A stretch of 64,000 nucleotides of DNA from Dryomyza anilis. Lineage: Eukaryota; Arthropoda; Insecta; Diptera; Dryomyzidae. The notes under the pieces are model-generated. The model was not told the origin of the DNA and searched no databases. It worked only from the letters and a program-made list of their open reading frames with translations. Both the position numbers and the translations under genes were made by a program. Positions 24,331-37,340 of this stretch are shown here, one piece after another. Position 1 is the stretch's first letter, and each line of letters begins with the position of its first letter. The stretch covers positions 102,444,464-102,508,463 of the forward strand of contig OX638131.1 of assembly GCA_951804985.1 (NCBI GenBank), read 5' to 3'.

Positions 24331-25075
24331 GTTGGGAAGGTTAGATCACATGGGAAATTTTAAGGTAGAGACTTTTAAGGTTAGGATTATCAAAATTATT
24401 GTCGGTCTAAGCCGACTATAAATACCGTACACATATGTGTGGTTACCATTCAAAGTTATATATAGGTCACCTGGGTATACGAATCCTGAAAATAACTACA
24501 AACTTTCAATCGCTGAAGAATTTCCATTCATTTGATACCCATATTTACAAATGGGTAGGTGCACCGAATTTCGATTTTTTTTTTTTGGGAACCACAAGTC
24601 GTTTCGCGGGAGAACATTATTTTTATGTATTTGAGCATGAAGTAAATTTATATTTGACCAAAAAAAGTTACCTGAACACGTATACAGTAAAATTCACCAG
24701 TAGATGTGTTTTATATGATAAATTTGAACATAAGTGTTCGGTGCACAGGTCATAATGGACTGATCATGCCCATTTTCACTGAAAGACAGCGTAGATATAT
24801 AAGTAATCTAAATTAGGAGTTTCATTTATTTAGCTCTTCTAGTTTTTCTGTAATCGTGATTTCAACAGACGGACAGACAGACAGACAGACAGGCAGACAG
24901 ACAAACGGACAGACGGACAGACGGACGGACAGACGGACATCGGTAAATCGACTCAGGAGGTCTTGATGATCAAGAATATATATACTTTTCCATACCGGAG
25001 ATGCTTCCTTCTGCGTGTTACAAACGGCGTACCAGACAGAATATACCCTTTCACTCTTAGTATAGGGTATAAAAA
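24331..25075 (+). mobile_element. DINE-1/mini-me-like element, copy B
   Basis: It has the same architecture as copy A. GTTGGGAAGGTTAGATCACA opens the shared block, and GTCGGTCTAAGCCGAC (about 24401-24416) is the 5' inverted repeat. A longer (GTCY)n tract covers about 24868-24939, the core ATCAAGAATATATATACTTT is identical to copy A, and the 3' hairpin TATACCCT...AGGGTATA (about 25042-25072) runs into AAAA. The middle is diverged from copy A, so the two are old members of one family rather than a recent duplication. The open frame at 24435-24755 inside it is not a gene. Confidence 0.8.
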
Positions 25076-25639
25076 GGGCGAAACAACTAACTAGTTGAAA
25101 ACGAACAAAATATTAGAAAAACGACTAATATCGAAATATGAGAAAATCAACAAAAGAAGCTAAAATGTATAGAAAAAACAAAAGATTGAAAAAAATTAAC
25201 CAAAGAAGGGTATTCCTATTATCAATTCATATCAGTCAGTTTATTTTCCCGGATGGAAAAGTTTTGTTTCACTATGCTTGATTATAATTATAACGTTATT
25301 TTATATTATAACGCATATAAATATTAGGAATACTAATTATTACTAAATTTTACTAATTAGTATATAATTATTACTAATTAACATAAATGCTCATTTCACA
25401 TAATTCAAAACTGTTTTTTTTTGGTGGATTAATGTTTTCAGTACCGCCAAGCACTGGTAATACCAGATCATGGCAGTTTGTTAAATATCCAATTAAACCG
25501 TAATTCACTGATGTCAAAATAAGAATAAAAGACGTAAATTATATTACTATCTATTGTTATTAAGTATAATCTAAAATGTGTAATAAAATTAATAAAAAAT
25601 AGTTTATGTTTATAATTATATAATATAAATTAAAAAGGG

Positions 25640-26785
25640 GAACGATGTATATTTTGTAAACAAATTAATAAAGCTAAATTTACTTTTTTTACATTAAAAT
25701 GTAAACAAATTAATAATGCTAAATTTACTTTTTTTACATTAAAATGAAATGTAAACATCAATATGTTTACATATAAATAAAATGTTTTTCACATTTTGTG
25801 TGTATTTGCAATAATGCCGAATATTAATCATTCTGAACATAAATATGTTAAAACAATGAATATTATGTAAACAAATTATTAACACTTAATTTACTTTTTT
25901 TACATTAAAATAAAATATAAATATCAATATGTTTATCCAAATAAAATGTTTTCACATTCAGACATATATATTTTACAAGAACGCCAAAAATTATTCATTC
26001 TGAACATGAATATATTGGAAAGAAAACAAAATTATTTTTGGTTGTCATTATAATAATTTTTGCAATGTAATAATACTTTTGTTTGCATACACTTCAAAGA
26101 TATATGTAATGCCTGCAAAATTATGTTTGGGAGAGCTTTTTTGTGTAGTCACTTGTAGAATAACTCGGCAGAGATGTCACGCACTTTCCGACCGTGAACT
26201 CTTCGGTTTCGACCAGTTTTTGACTAGTTTTACTGGCAGGGATTAACTCTTCAAATCCCTATCAGCAACCGAACCGTTTTAGCAATAAATTTACGTTTTT
26301 TTTACATTAAAATGAAATGTAAAAATCAATATGTTTAAATGTCAATAAAATGTTTTCACATTTAAACATATATATGTTTAAAAGAGCGCCAAAAATTATT
26401 CATTCTAAACATAAATATGTTGGAAAGAAAACAAAATTATATTAGGGTGTCATTATAATAATGTTTTGCTATGTAATAATACTTTTGTTTGCATAACACT
26501 CCAAAGATATATGTAATGCGTGCAAAATTATGTTTGGGAAAGCCCTTTTTTTGCAGCGTGTAGTCACTTGTAGAGTAACTTGGAAGAGATGTCACGCACT
26601 TTCTTTACCGTGAATTAGCCAGTACAACTCTTCGGTTTCTGGGCATTTTCTTTCCATTAACCCAGTTTTTGACGACTTTTATTGACAGTGGTCTACTCAT
26701 CAAATCGCTTCTAGTAACCGACCAGTTTTTGATTATTTTTACTGGCGGGAATATACTCTTAAAATCCCTACCAGTAACCGACAAA
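25640..26785. repeat. Nested tandem repeat, main unit about 405 bp, with a 60-bp submotif
   Basis: The series TTTACTTTTTTTACATTAAAA, ATCAATATGTTTA, AATAAAATGTTTT, GCCAAAAATTATTCATTCT recurs. The last landmark sits at 25983 and 26388, a 405-bp period, with a shorter variant at 25816 and a further partial copy at about 25664. Each long unit ends in a GC-richer 60-bp motif (CCAGTTTTTGACTAGTTTTA, later CTTAAAATCCCTACCAGTAA type) at 26213-26272, 26662-26721 and 26722-26781; the last two are in tandem. I do not recognise the family, and there are no coding frames. Confidence 0.75.
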
Positions 26786-27589
26786 TATAGGAAGACTACA
26801 AAATATGGTAAACATATTTGTCTGTCGTATTGAAAATATGGGAAAAATAACATATGGAAAAAAAAATTGGGATATTTACAAAAAATTACATTATCTTATG
26901 GGAAAATATATTAAAATGTAGAAACAACTATAAAATAAAGTAAATGGACAAATTAGTGGAAAACAAGAATATGTGGAAATAAAAAGCAAAATATGTAAAA
27001 AGAAAAAAAAATATTAAACTCAAATTTGTTAAAAATGTAAAAAATAAGGGAAAACAAACAAATATGCTAAAACTAAAAAAATAAAAAATAAAATAAAAGC
27101 ACAAAATATAACGAAATTTGTGAAAAATTTAAATATATAGGAAATACAACAAAAAAAAAACATACATATCAAATAGTTTTATTTTATATATATATTTGTT
27201 CTCTGTTTTTTTTTTGTTATTACGCAGAAAAAGGGAAATTATAAAAATATGGGAAAATACTCAAAAAAGGGTGTGCAATTTACCCTTTTTTGAGTATTTT
27301 CCCATATATTGATATTTTCTCTTTTTCCCCATTAAAACAAAACATCAAAAAGTGACAAAAAAATATAAAATAAAACTATTCAAAAAAGGAAAAAACAAAT
27401 CGGTAAAATTAGAAAATAAAAGATAAAGTACTAAATATGGGAAATGCGAAAATAAACACGAAATCCCACAAAAAACAACCTTTATGAAAATAATTATAAA
27501 CAAAATAACAAAAAAAAGACAAAACAAAAAACAACAACAAAATAGTAAGTATAGCAAAGTTTTTGGCACAAAAATTTCAAATATTTCGT
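26786..27589. repeat. A-rich degenerate repeat, continuing the CAAAATATGGGAAAA theme
   Basis: Short words ATATGGGAAAA, AAATATGTGGAAAT and AACAAAATA recur without a firm period. The segment includes the strong hairpin at 27247-27307. Confidence 0.55.
27247..27307. repeat. Perfect 26-bp inverted repeat with 9-nt loop
   Basis: The left arm 27247-27272 starts ATATGGGAAAATACTCAAAA. The right arm 27282-27307 is its exact reverse complement, and the loop is GTGCAATTT. A perfect 26-bp stem in otherwise degenerate DNA suggests a recent inverted duplication of one repeat unit. It would fold as a stable hairpin in single strands. Confidence 0.95.
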
Positions 27590-28194
27590 CATGAAAGGTA
27601 ACTTTGTTGTTATTTCGTTTCGTACGGTTTTTTTTATTTTTTGTATTGTATATTTTTCATTTTACTCCCCATATAAGCCTTTACCTACCTTTCCCCTCCA
27701 TTACACTCACAAAAAAAACAACATCAAAGCGTGCCAGAAATATGATTTATATACAATGTGCACAGCGCCATCAGGCGTCTGCTTCCCGTTCGACCTTTTT
27801 ACAGGCTGCCCTGCCCGCACCCACAACATACTCTAAAACTCACCTGTTTCTGTTTCTCTGGACCCGGAATTTCAGTTGCCGAAGTTATGAAAGAAAGTTG
27901 CAAACATTTTTGATGAAATTTTATGCTTAATTTGCAACAAGTTTTTTTTTTGCTATTGTTTTTTTGTTTTTGATTTTTTTTGCGAGACGACAAAAAAAAA
28001 ACTTTGAATATCCCATGATTTTATTCTGGCGCAACTTGTTTTTAATTGAAAAACTCCAGAAATATGTGGAAATTAGTTGGAGTTTAAGGTATGTAGTACC
28101 AATATGTGTAAAAAAAATTGAGAGAATAAATTAAAATTACACAAAAAGACAAAAATAAGGAACTCATGAATAATTGAGAAACATTTTTTTTTGC
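27590..28194. other. Unique segment, GC-richer at 27740-27890, no gene recognised
   Basis: CACAGCGCCATCAGGCGTCT and neighbouring text are unusually balanced for the window, but the overlapping short open frames show no domain. There is nothing to support an exon call. Confidence 0.4.
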
Positions 28195-29615
28195 AAGATA
28201 AAAATTAAATTTTTGTCAATATTAAATTTTTAGTGAACAATTGAATATTTAGTGAGAAATTGAATTTTTAGTGAAAAATTGAACTTTATTGAAAAATTGA
28301 ATTTTTTTTTAGTGAAAATTGAATTTCTAGTGAAAATTTGATTTTTTTAGTGAAAATTTGATTTTTTTTAGTGAAAAATTTAATTTTTTGTGAAATAATG
28401 AAAAATTTAATTTTCAGTGAACATTAAATTTTTAGTGAAAAATTTAAATTTTGCGAAAAATTGAATTTTAAGTTAAAAATTTAATTTTCAGTGAAAAACT
28501 GAATTTTTGGATGATTTTTAGTGAAAAATTGAACTTTGTTGATAAATTTAATTTTTAGTGAAAAATTGAATTTTTAATGAAAAGTTGAATTTCTAGTGAA
28601 AATTCGAATTTTTTGTGAAAAATTGAATTTCTAGTGAAAATTTGAATTTTTAGTGAAAAATTTAATTTTAGTGAAAAATTAAATTTTTGCGAAAAATTGA
28701 GTTTTTAGTGAAAATTTGAATTTTTAGTGAAAAATTGAAGTTTTAGTGAATAATTGAATTTTTAGTGAAAAATTGAATTTGTAATGAAAAATTAAAGTTT
28801 TAGTAAAAAATTTAATTTTTAGTGAAAAATTGATTTTTTTTAGTGAAAATTTGAATTTGTAATGAAAAATTGAAATTTTAGTAGAAAATTGATTTTTTTT
28901 TAGTGAAAAATTAAATTTCTAGTGAAAATTTGAATTTCTAGTGAAAATTTGAACTTTTAGTGAAAATTTGAATTTTTAGTGAAAATTTGAATTTTTTGTG
29001 GAAAATTGAATTTTTAGTGAAAAATTGAATTTTTGTGAAAAATTTAGTTGTTGCGGAAAATTGAGTTTTTAGTGAAAAATTGAATTTTTAATGAAAAATA
29101 GAATTTTTTTTGTGAAAAATTGAATTTTTAGTGAAAAATTGAATTTTTAGTGATAAATGAATTTTTAGTGAAAAATTGAATTTTTAGTGAAATATTTAGT
29201 TTTTAGTGAAAAATTGATTTTTACTGAAAAATTGAATTTGTTATGAAAAATTGAATTTGTAATGAAAAATTGAAATTTTAGTAGAAAATTGAATTTTTAG
29301 TGAAAAATAGAATTTTTAGTGAAAAATTGAAGTTATAGGGAAAAATTTAATTTTTAGTGAAAAATTGAATTTTTAGTGTAAAATTGAATTTTTAGTGAAA
29401 AAATTAATTTTTAGTGAAAAGTTGAATTTTTGTGAAAAATTGAATTTTTAGTGAAAAATTGAATTTTTAGTGAATTTTTAGTCAAAAATTTAATTTGTAA
29501 TGAAAAATTGAATTTTTAGTGAAAAATTGAATTTTTAGTGCTAATTTGAATTTTTAGTGAAAATTTGAATTTTTAGTGCTAATTTGAATTTTTATTTAAA
29601 ATTTTGATATATTTC
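28195..29615 (-). repeat. 19-bp array E, reverse orientation (TTTTTAGTGAAAAATTGAA)
   Basis: About 1.4 kb of complement-orientation units of the TAGTGAAAA subtype, the same subtype as array A read on the other strand. The GAGTGAAAA subtype of array B is nearly absent. The unit is regular over 28550-29590, with one- to three-base indels that break strict tandem phase. Confidence 0.92.
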
Positions 29616-31684
29616 AAGTTAGTTAAACTACTCTAATGACCTATAATAGTTTTGGAAATACGCTTCATTAATAATTCGCACTTCAGCTTTTGAAATACAA
29701 AATTTTCTCGCATTTTTAGTGGTTCTTCTGTAAATTCAAACAAAATTCCATGAACGCATTCAAACAATGCGCAGGCAGCATCGCTAATTTTATAATCCAA
29801 ATAAAGTTGCAATTAAATTGGCCAGTAACAATTGAAGTTTGGCTGAGATGCAGAAAAAACAAATTTCAATGCAACGAATAAATTTCCATTTTCAAGTTAA
29901 ACACGCAGCGCAGTAGAACCTACTACTGACTGAAAATACAAAACACACTGCGGCGAATGAAATTATGAAAGCTTCAAAAACTGCTAAATGCCAGGGAGCC
30001 TTTGTTCGTTTTTTTATTCGTGTATTAAAAGTGGGCGCAGATTTGTGCTGGTCTTCTGCAACTGATGAAGAGGCTTATAGAGTATGATTTGCCATAACGT
30101 AGAGGGACCGACCAGTGGATATTTTTTCATATTTTTTGTTATATTCGTGGCGCCCTCATGTTTTGTTGGCTTAATGCAGTAATTAAAAGCAATTAAAACT
30201 TTTTCCTTGTTGTTCGCATCTTGTGGCATTATTGGTACTTGTTGTAGTTAGTATTTTTTTTTTGGTTGCTTTAGTTGCCCACAGTAATGCAAGTGAATTA
30301 TAAAAATAAAAAATTGTTTTCCAATTTTTTTGTTAACTTTTTATAATTTTTTCATAAATTTTTTTACAATTTTGTGGAATTTTTTTTATCATTTTTTTTT
30401 CTGCAATTTCAGGGACAATTAAGCCAAACTTAACGCTCTCAAAGTTTGCTACGATTTAATGCTTAATTTAAGTTAGTGAGTGAAATGCTTCAAGCCTCAT
30501 TTAGTATGCGCAAAATTATGCTAAACATGCTTTTAGGTTTTATTAATGACGCCTGGATTTTATTATTAACAACTACAATGGGATATAAATTTAAATAGCT
30601 TTTTATAAATACTTTCTTTTGAGTTTTTATTAAGTTTTAGAATATAGCAAAAACTTTTAGTTGCAACTAAAGTTTATAATATTTTATTATATTTATTTCA
30701 TATTGCAGCTGTCATTTTATATAAAATATATAATTTAAATTCATATTCAGCACAATTATAAATAAATACTCCCACAAATATTTGGGAGAAATTGTTGGGA
30801 GCAAATAAGCATTGATTTTTTTTTCCCAAAAATAATTTGTGGGAATTGAGATGAATTCTTCAATAGCTTTTAAGTACATAAAATGGACAAAAAAAATCCT
30901 TTAAATTATATGAAATACCAATAAGTTTCATAATAGTCAAAAAAGTAGAAGGCTTTTGTAAAATTTAATGCTAGAATTCAAAAAAGATCTTAGTTTTTCA
31001 AATGTTCAATATTTAATTTTTGATATAAAGTTTTCGTCGTATTTTTGAAATATTTAATATTAATTCTAAATACTTCGAAAGCTTTGACTTTATAGAAAAC
31101 AAAAACAAAAGAAAATATTAACAATATATGAAATGCATAAAAGCTGCAATTTATTAAACTTATTAAAAATGTTTCTTGAATATATTTCATGAATAATACT
31201 TCCCTTTATTTAAAAAAAAACTCAATATCAATTCAAACTACTTCAAAATTATAATTTGTAAATAATTCTAAAAAAAAGAATTTAAAATTAAATAAAAATA
31301 TACATAAAATTTATATTTATAAAACTGATTCAAAAAACTTCATAAAACTTGCAACTTTATTGGAAATATCTTTGGTTTTTTTTTTAAACAGACGTTAAAA
31401 AAATACATTGAAACATTTTATTTATATAAAACGGCTTTCAAAATACTAAGCTTTAATTGAAATGGTATTATTTTTTTTAATTATTTGATATTACTTCTAA
31501 AAACTTCAAAGCTTTTATGAATTATAAAAGTAAACTAATAACATTTCGTAAAAATTTAAACTTTAATTATAAAATATTTTACTTTATATGAAAAACTTCA
31601 CTACCTAAATACTGACAACAACAAAAGAAATACTTAAAAGCTTTAATCCTTTAATCAACTATTAAATAATTTGAATTACTTTCA
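29616..31684. other. Unique AT-rich segment, no gene seen; imperfect inverted repeat near 30769-30848
   Basis: CTCCCACAAATATTTGGGAG at 30769-30788 pairs imperfectly with TTCCCAAAAATAATTTGTGG and the following bases near 30822-30847. The open frames on the minus strand (30014-30229 and 30990-31190) show no motif. Confidence 0.45.
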
Positions 31685-33770
31685 ATGGATTTGAATTGAT
31701 TTAAAAAGATTTGAAATGATTTGATTTAAAAAATGTTTTAATTTATTTCAATTGTTTTGCATTTATTTCAATTGATTTTAATAGATTTGAATTGATTTGA
31801 ACTGATTTCAATTGAATTCAATTGATTTAAATTGATTTCAAATGATTTCAATTAATTTAAATTGAGTTGAAATTATATGAAATGATTTAAGTTGATTTCA
31901 ATTGGTTTAATTAATATAAATTGATTTAATTGATATGAATTAATTTAAATTGAATTGATTTGAATTTATTTGAGTTGATTTGAATTGATATGAATTTATT
32001 TGAATTGACTTGAATTGATTTGAATTGATTCGAATTGATTTGAATTGATTTAAATTGGTTTCAATAGATTTAAATTGATTTCAATAGATTTCAATTGATT
32101 TGAATTGATTACAAATTAATTTCAATTGATTTGATGAATTGATATGAATTGATTTGATTAGAATTGATTTGAACCGATTTCAATTGAGTTGAAATGATTT
32201 AAATTGATTTAAATTGATTTCAATAGATTCCAATTGATTTGAATTGATCACAAATTAATTTCAATTGATTTGAATTGAGTTGAAATTACATTAAATGATT
32301 TGAATTGGTTTAATTAATTTAAAATGATTTAATTAATCTGAATTGATTTAAATTGAATTGATTTGAATTTATTTGAAATGATTTGAATTGATTTGAATTT
32401 ATTCGAATTGATTTGAATTGATTTGAATTTATTCGAATTGATTTGAATTGATTTGAGTTGATTTAAATTGTTTTCAATAGATTTAAATTGATTTCAATAG
32501 ATTTGAATTGATTACAAATTAATTTCAATTGATTTGATGAATTGATATAAATTGATTTGATTTGATTTGATTTGAATTGATTTGATTAGAATTGATTTGA
32601 ACTAATTTCAATTGAGTTGATTTGATTTAAATTGATTTCAATAGATTTAAATTGATTTCAATAGATTTCAATTGATTTGAATTGATCACAAATTAATTTT
32701 AATTGATTCGAATTGAGTTTAAATTATATGAAATGATTTGAATTGGTTTAATTTATTTTTTTATTTTAATATTTTAATATATTTAATTTATTTGTATTGA
32801 ATTGAATTCATTTGAATTGATTTGAATTGACTTGAATTGATTTGATTTGAATTGATTTGAATTGATTTGAATTGATTTGAATTGATTTGAATTGATTTGA
32901 ATTGATTTGTATTGATTTTAATTAATTTGAATTGATTTGATTTGATTTGAATTGATTTGAATTGATTTGAATTGATTTGAATTGATTTGAATTGATTTGA
33001 ATTGATTTGAATTGATTTGTATTGATTTTAATTGATTTGAATTGATTTGAATTGATTTGAATTGATTTGAATTGATTTGAATTGATTTGAATTGATTTGA
33101 ATTGATTTAAAATTTATTAATTGATTTAACTGATTTGCATTGATTGAATTGATTTTAATTGGAGTGAATTGTTTCGAGTTAATTGATTTGATTTGTATTG
33201 ATTTGAATTTGATTTGAATTTGATCTAATTGATTAGAACTGATTTGAACTGATTAGAATGTAAGTGAAATAATGTCAATTGATTTGAAATGACTTGAATT
33301 GAGGAGCATATTTCTAAAACGAGCTATACATATAAATATAAAATACTTTCATTTACAAATAATGACAAATATATACAGAACGAAAAAACAAAAATATTAG
33401 AAGTACAAAACACATTTGTTTCAATTTGATTTTAACAATAAGTAAGAGTAATTCAGGTCTTACTAAACTAATCTTCGTTTCACGTAGCACGTTTTGGAAA
33501 TGTGCTCCTCAATTGATTTCGATTTATAGTAATAGCTTTGAATTGATTTGTATTGATTTGCATTAATTTGATTGATTTGAATTGATTTGAATAAATTTAA
33601 ATTGAGTTGATTTAAGGTGATATGGATTTTATTTGATTTCAATAAATAAAAAATTTGAAGTATATTGTTTTATTTGAATTGCTTTAGATTTATTCGAAAT
33701 GTTTTAAATTATTTTGAATAAACTTGAATTTATATGAATTGATTTGAATTGATCAAATTTTTTTAAAACG
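31685..33770 (-). repeat. 10-bp array (GAATTGATTT)n, interrupted by a small MITE
   Basis: Degenerate on the left, nearly perfect at 32820-33105, then degenerate again to about 33770, with a 210-bp inverted-repeat element at 33301-33510. The AATT core recurs once per 10 bp, one helical turn. The reverse-complement unit builds the arrays at 36180-37340 and 41300-43880, so this array and those are inverted relative to each other. Confidence 0.93.
33301..33510. mobile_element. 210-bp MITE inside the 10-bp array
   Basis: GAGGAGCATATTTCTAAAAC at 33301 pairs with the right end (33485-33510): the 26-bp arms match at 23 positions. AATT flanks both sides (33297-33300 and 33511-33514), though AATT is also part of the host repeat, so the target duplication is not certain. 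The host array resumes directly after the right end. The interior has no open frame and I cannot name a family. Confidence 0.75.
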
Positions 33771-36179
33771 TTTTTATTAGGTTGCTTTTTTGTCTGTATG
33801 TTCGGTACAAATTTTGAAATTGATTTCAAATTAACTTCCCGCCTAGAACTGAATGACAATGCAATATTATCGTATTCTTGTCTGCCTATTTGATATAGTT
33901 TTGAAGCCATGGTTCCATATTAAAGACATTTTGAGGAATGTATAAATTTAATTTGAATTCTTTCGCACTGTCGCACGATTTCTGTGACACAAAAAAAAGA
34001 AAAATAAAAAAATTTTAACAAAAAAAAATTTTTTATACAACATTTTTCAAGTGGAATTTTTAGTAAGATTTGAAACAAAAATGTTTGGTGTAAGATAATA
34101 ATATCTATTCGATGTACCCCATCGTTTAAAACTAATTGAAAAGTTCACTTAAAAAACGTTGTATAAAAAAATATTTATTATTTTTTATTAAATTTAAATT
34201 AATTTTATCTGAATTTAAAGTGCTTTTAATATAAATTTGTTCGAAATTTTTCTGGGACTGATTTGAATTTACAGGAATTCATTTGAATTAAATTAAATTA
34301 ATTTTATTTTATAAAATTTTATCTAATTTGATTTGAGTATTTTTAAATTAATTAAAATTGATTTCAAGTTGAAAAAATACATACTTTATGTTAATTTTAA
34401 GTAAATTTCAAATGTTTATAACTGAAATTAAACATAATGTTTTAAAATTAAACGAAATTGCTTTCAATTAAATCATATTGGTTTTAAAATTGAGATTTCG
34501 TGACATGCCCCTAAACGTATGTGAAATGCTTACACCATACATTTAGGGACAGCATTTACGTTCGATGTCACCCAAACATATTATTCATAGCTCCTTTTTG
34601 TGTGACAACATTTTATAAAACAGGCATTCTAAGCATTAGCTTTGTTGGTAGATATTTGTCTTTAGTAAAATAGATTATTGATCTCTGCGAATACACATAA
34701 CATTCCAAACGAGAAGATAGAAAAATTTAAACAATAAAATAAACAAAATAATTATAACCAACAAAAATACATTTTTTTATTAAACAATTCTTTTAAATAT
34801 TAATATTTTTTTTAATTTCTTGTTTTGTGTTTAATTTATAAAATTAAGTGTAGATATTCACATAAAAAGATTCGAATCTTTCTTTTTAAAGATACTTACT
34901 AACAGCTAAATTATTTATATTTCTTACGATGTATTTATTAAAAGAAAAAGTTGTATAAATCAATCTTCATAACAGCATAGTCATGTAAGTTAGAGAAATC
35001 TTTATGAGTTTATAAAATAAGAAAACAAAAATTGTCTCCCAAAAGAATTGAAAAAAACTTATATAAATGTTTTTCGGTTACTCGAATATGCAATTTATTT
35101 AAGTGTGCTCATGCAAGCATTTACGATATAAAACCAAATTCGAAACAAATCCAAAATTCATTCACTTTTGATTGACAGCCTTCAAACAAAGTTCGGTGCT
35201 ATGCTGTTCTGTTGCGGAAACCACACAGCAACCAAAAACGAAAACTCACATAGGGCAGATATGACGAGATTGTGTTGAAATGTTGTATTGGGTCGGCACA
35301 AAAACAATACATGCTCCAAAAACCAACCAATATCCCTTGAGAAGGATGGAAAGGTGTGAGTCGTACGTAGAATGATTCTTATAATAAAATGAAATGACAA
35401 TCAAATTGCAAATTGCTTTATCTTGTAGTTTATTTATTTCGTTTCCATATTATTTATTTATTCACTATCCGAAAAGACTGCATGTGGACTACGGCGGTAC
35501 AGCGGCACCGACCGGAGGCCATTCCATCAACGCGTCGACTGGTGGTGGTCATTGCCACCACATATCATTTGCCCTATATTCGGGCAGTATCCTGCATCAT
35601 CTTGGCTTATGTTTTCAATTAAATATCATACAATTTTCATGACATGATGGACTACCTGCCAACGCGCTGGCTGTGTTTGTCAGTCGGACTTTCCGTTCAA
35701 CTTTGTGTCTGTCCTTCTATCCGAACGTCCATCTGTCTGTCAGTTCAACTCAATTTATTAAATAACAAGAACAGTAACAACGAAATCTCTGCAAAAGGCA
35801 CGAGAAGGAAGCGAAATATACGAAAATAATAATATTCGTTTTTCGTTCAAAAAATTCATCAACTTCTAAATGACAGAAAACATCAGTTTCAGTTACACAT
35901 TTCCATAACGGAAATGAACAGACGGTGAGGTGGAGGTGGTGACAGCTGCGGAAGTTACCAACAAATAAACCGGCTGAATAAAAAAACTAAAACTCCGGCA
36001 TGATTTCGCAGCGGAAATAAAACGAAGCGTACTGAGTGCCTATTCCACGTGTAGCCTCGCTATCTTCCTTAAGCGAATTATTATGTAATCTAGATGAATT
36101 TATTTCAACTAAATTCTTATATTATAAAAAATTCAATTGAGCTCGGTTTGTTCCAATTTTATACAATACAAATATAAGT
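33771..36179. other. Unique segment between inverted 10-bp arrays, no gene recognised
   Basis: It contains an imperfect inverted repeat at 34028-34171 and a short stem (CCCCTAAACGTATG paired with CATACATTTAGGGA) at about 34507-34551. The stretch 35480-36060 is balanced in composition, with open frames at 35394-35642 and 35644-35829, but none has a recognisable domain. It could include a conserved non-coding block. Confidence 0.45.
34028..34171. repeat. Imperfect inverted repeat of about 33-bp arms (possible tiny MITE)
   Basis: TTTTTTATACAACATTTTTC followed by AAGTG at about 34030-34054 pairs with CACTTAAAAAACGTTGTATA followed by AAAAAA at about 34146-34171. There are only a few mismatches over ~27 bp. 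No clear target duplication was found because both flanks are A-rich. Confidence 0.6.
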
Positions 36180-37340
36180 TCAAATTAATTCTTATAAAAT
36201 CAGTTAAATCAACTAAAATCAACTCAAATCAGTACAAACGAACTTAAACAAAATCATTTCAAATCAATTCAAATTAATTCAAATCAATCTAAAGCAAATC
36301 AATTCAAATCAACTCAAATCGTTTCAAAACTATTCAAATCAGTTCATATCAATTCAAATCAATTCAAATCAATTGAAGTCAATTCAAATCTATAAACATC
36401 AATTCAAATCAATTTAAATCAATTTAAATCAATTCAAATCAATTCAAATCAATTCAAATCAATTCAAATCAATTCAAATAAATTTAAATCAATTCAAATC
36501 AATTCAAATCAATTCAAATCAATTCAAATCAATTCAAATCAATTCAAATCAATTCAAATCAATTCAAATCAATTCAATCAATTCAATCAATTCAATTTAA
36601 ATCAATTTAAATCAATTTAAATCAATTCAAGTCAATTCAAATCAATTTAAATCAATTCAAATCAATTTAAATCAATTCAAATTAATGCAAATTAATTCAA
36701 ATCAATTCAAATCAATGCAAATCAATTCAAATCAATTCAAATCAATTCAAATCAATTCAAATCAATTCAAATCAATTCAAATCAATTCAAATCAATTCAA
36801 ATCAATTCAAATCAATTCAAATCAATTCAAATCAATTCAAATCTATTCAAATCAATTGAAATCAATTCAAATCAATTCAAATTAATTCAAATCAATTCCA
36901 ATCAATTCAAATCAATTTAAATCAATTCAAATCAATTAAAATAAATTCAAATCAATAATGTTTCAAATATAATTAAACCAAATTCAAATCAATTCAAATC
37001 AGTTCAAAACAATTCAAATCAATTTTAATGTATTTATAACAATTCAAATCAATTCAAATCAAATTAAATCAATTCAAATCAATTCAAATCAATTCAAATC
37101 AATTCAAATCAATTCAAATAAATTCAATTCAAATGAATTCAAACAATTCAAAACAATTTAAATCAATTCAAATCAATTTTAATCAATTTAAAACAATTGA
37201 TATCAATAAAATCAAGGAAATTAAAATTAACTGAAATCAATTCATATCAAATTTATTTATTTCAAATAATTCAAATCAAATAAAATCAATTCGAATCAAT
37301 TCAAATCAAATCTATTTAAAGCAATTTTAACTATTTTAAA
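36180..37340 (+). repeat. 10-bp array (AAATCAATTC)n
   Basis: Near-perfect blocks at 36430-36590 and 36690-36900, with decayed edges. Common variants are AAATCAATTT and AAATAAATTC. It is the exact complement of the 31.7-33.8 kb array, which gives long inverted complementarity across a ~2.4-kb spacer. Confidence 0.93.
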
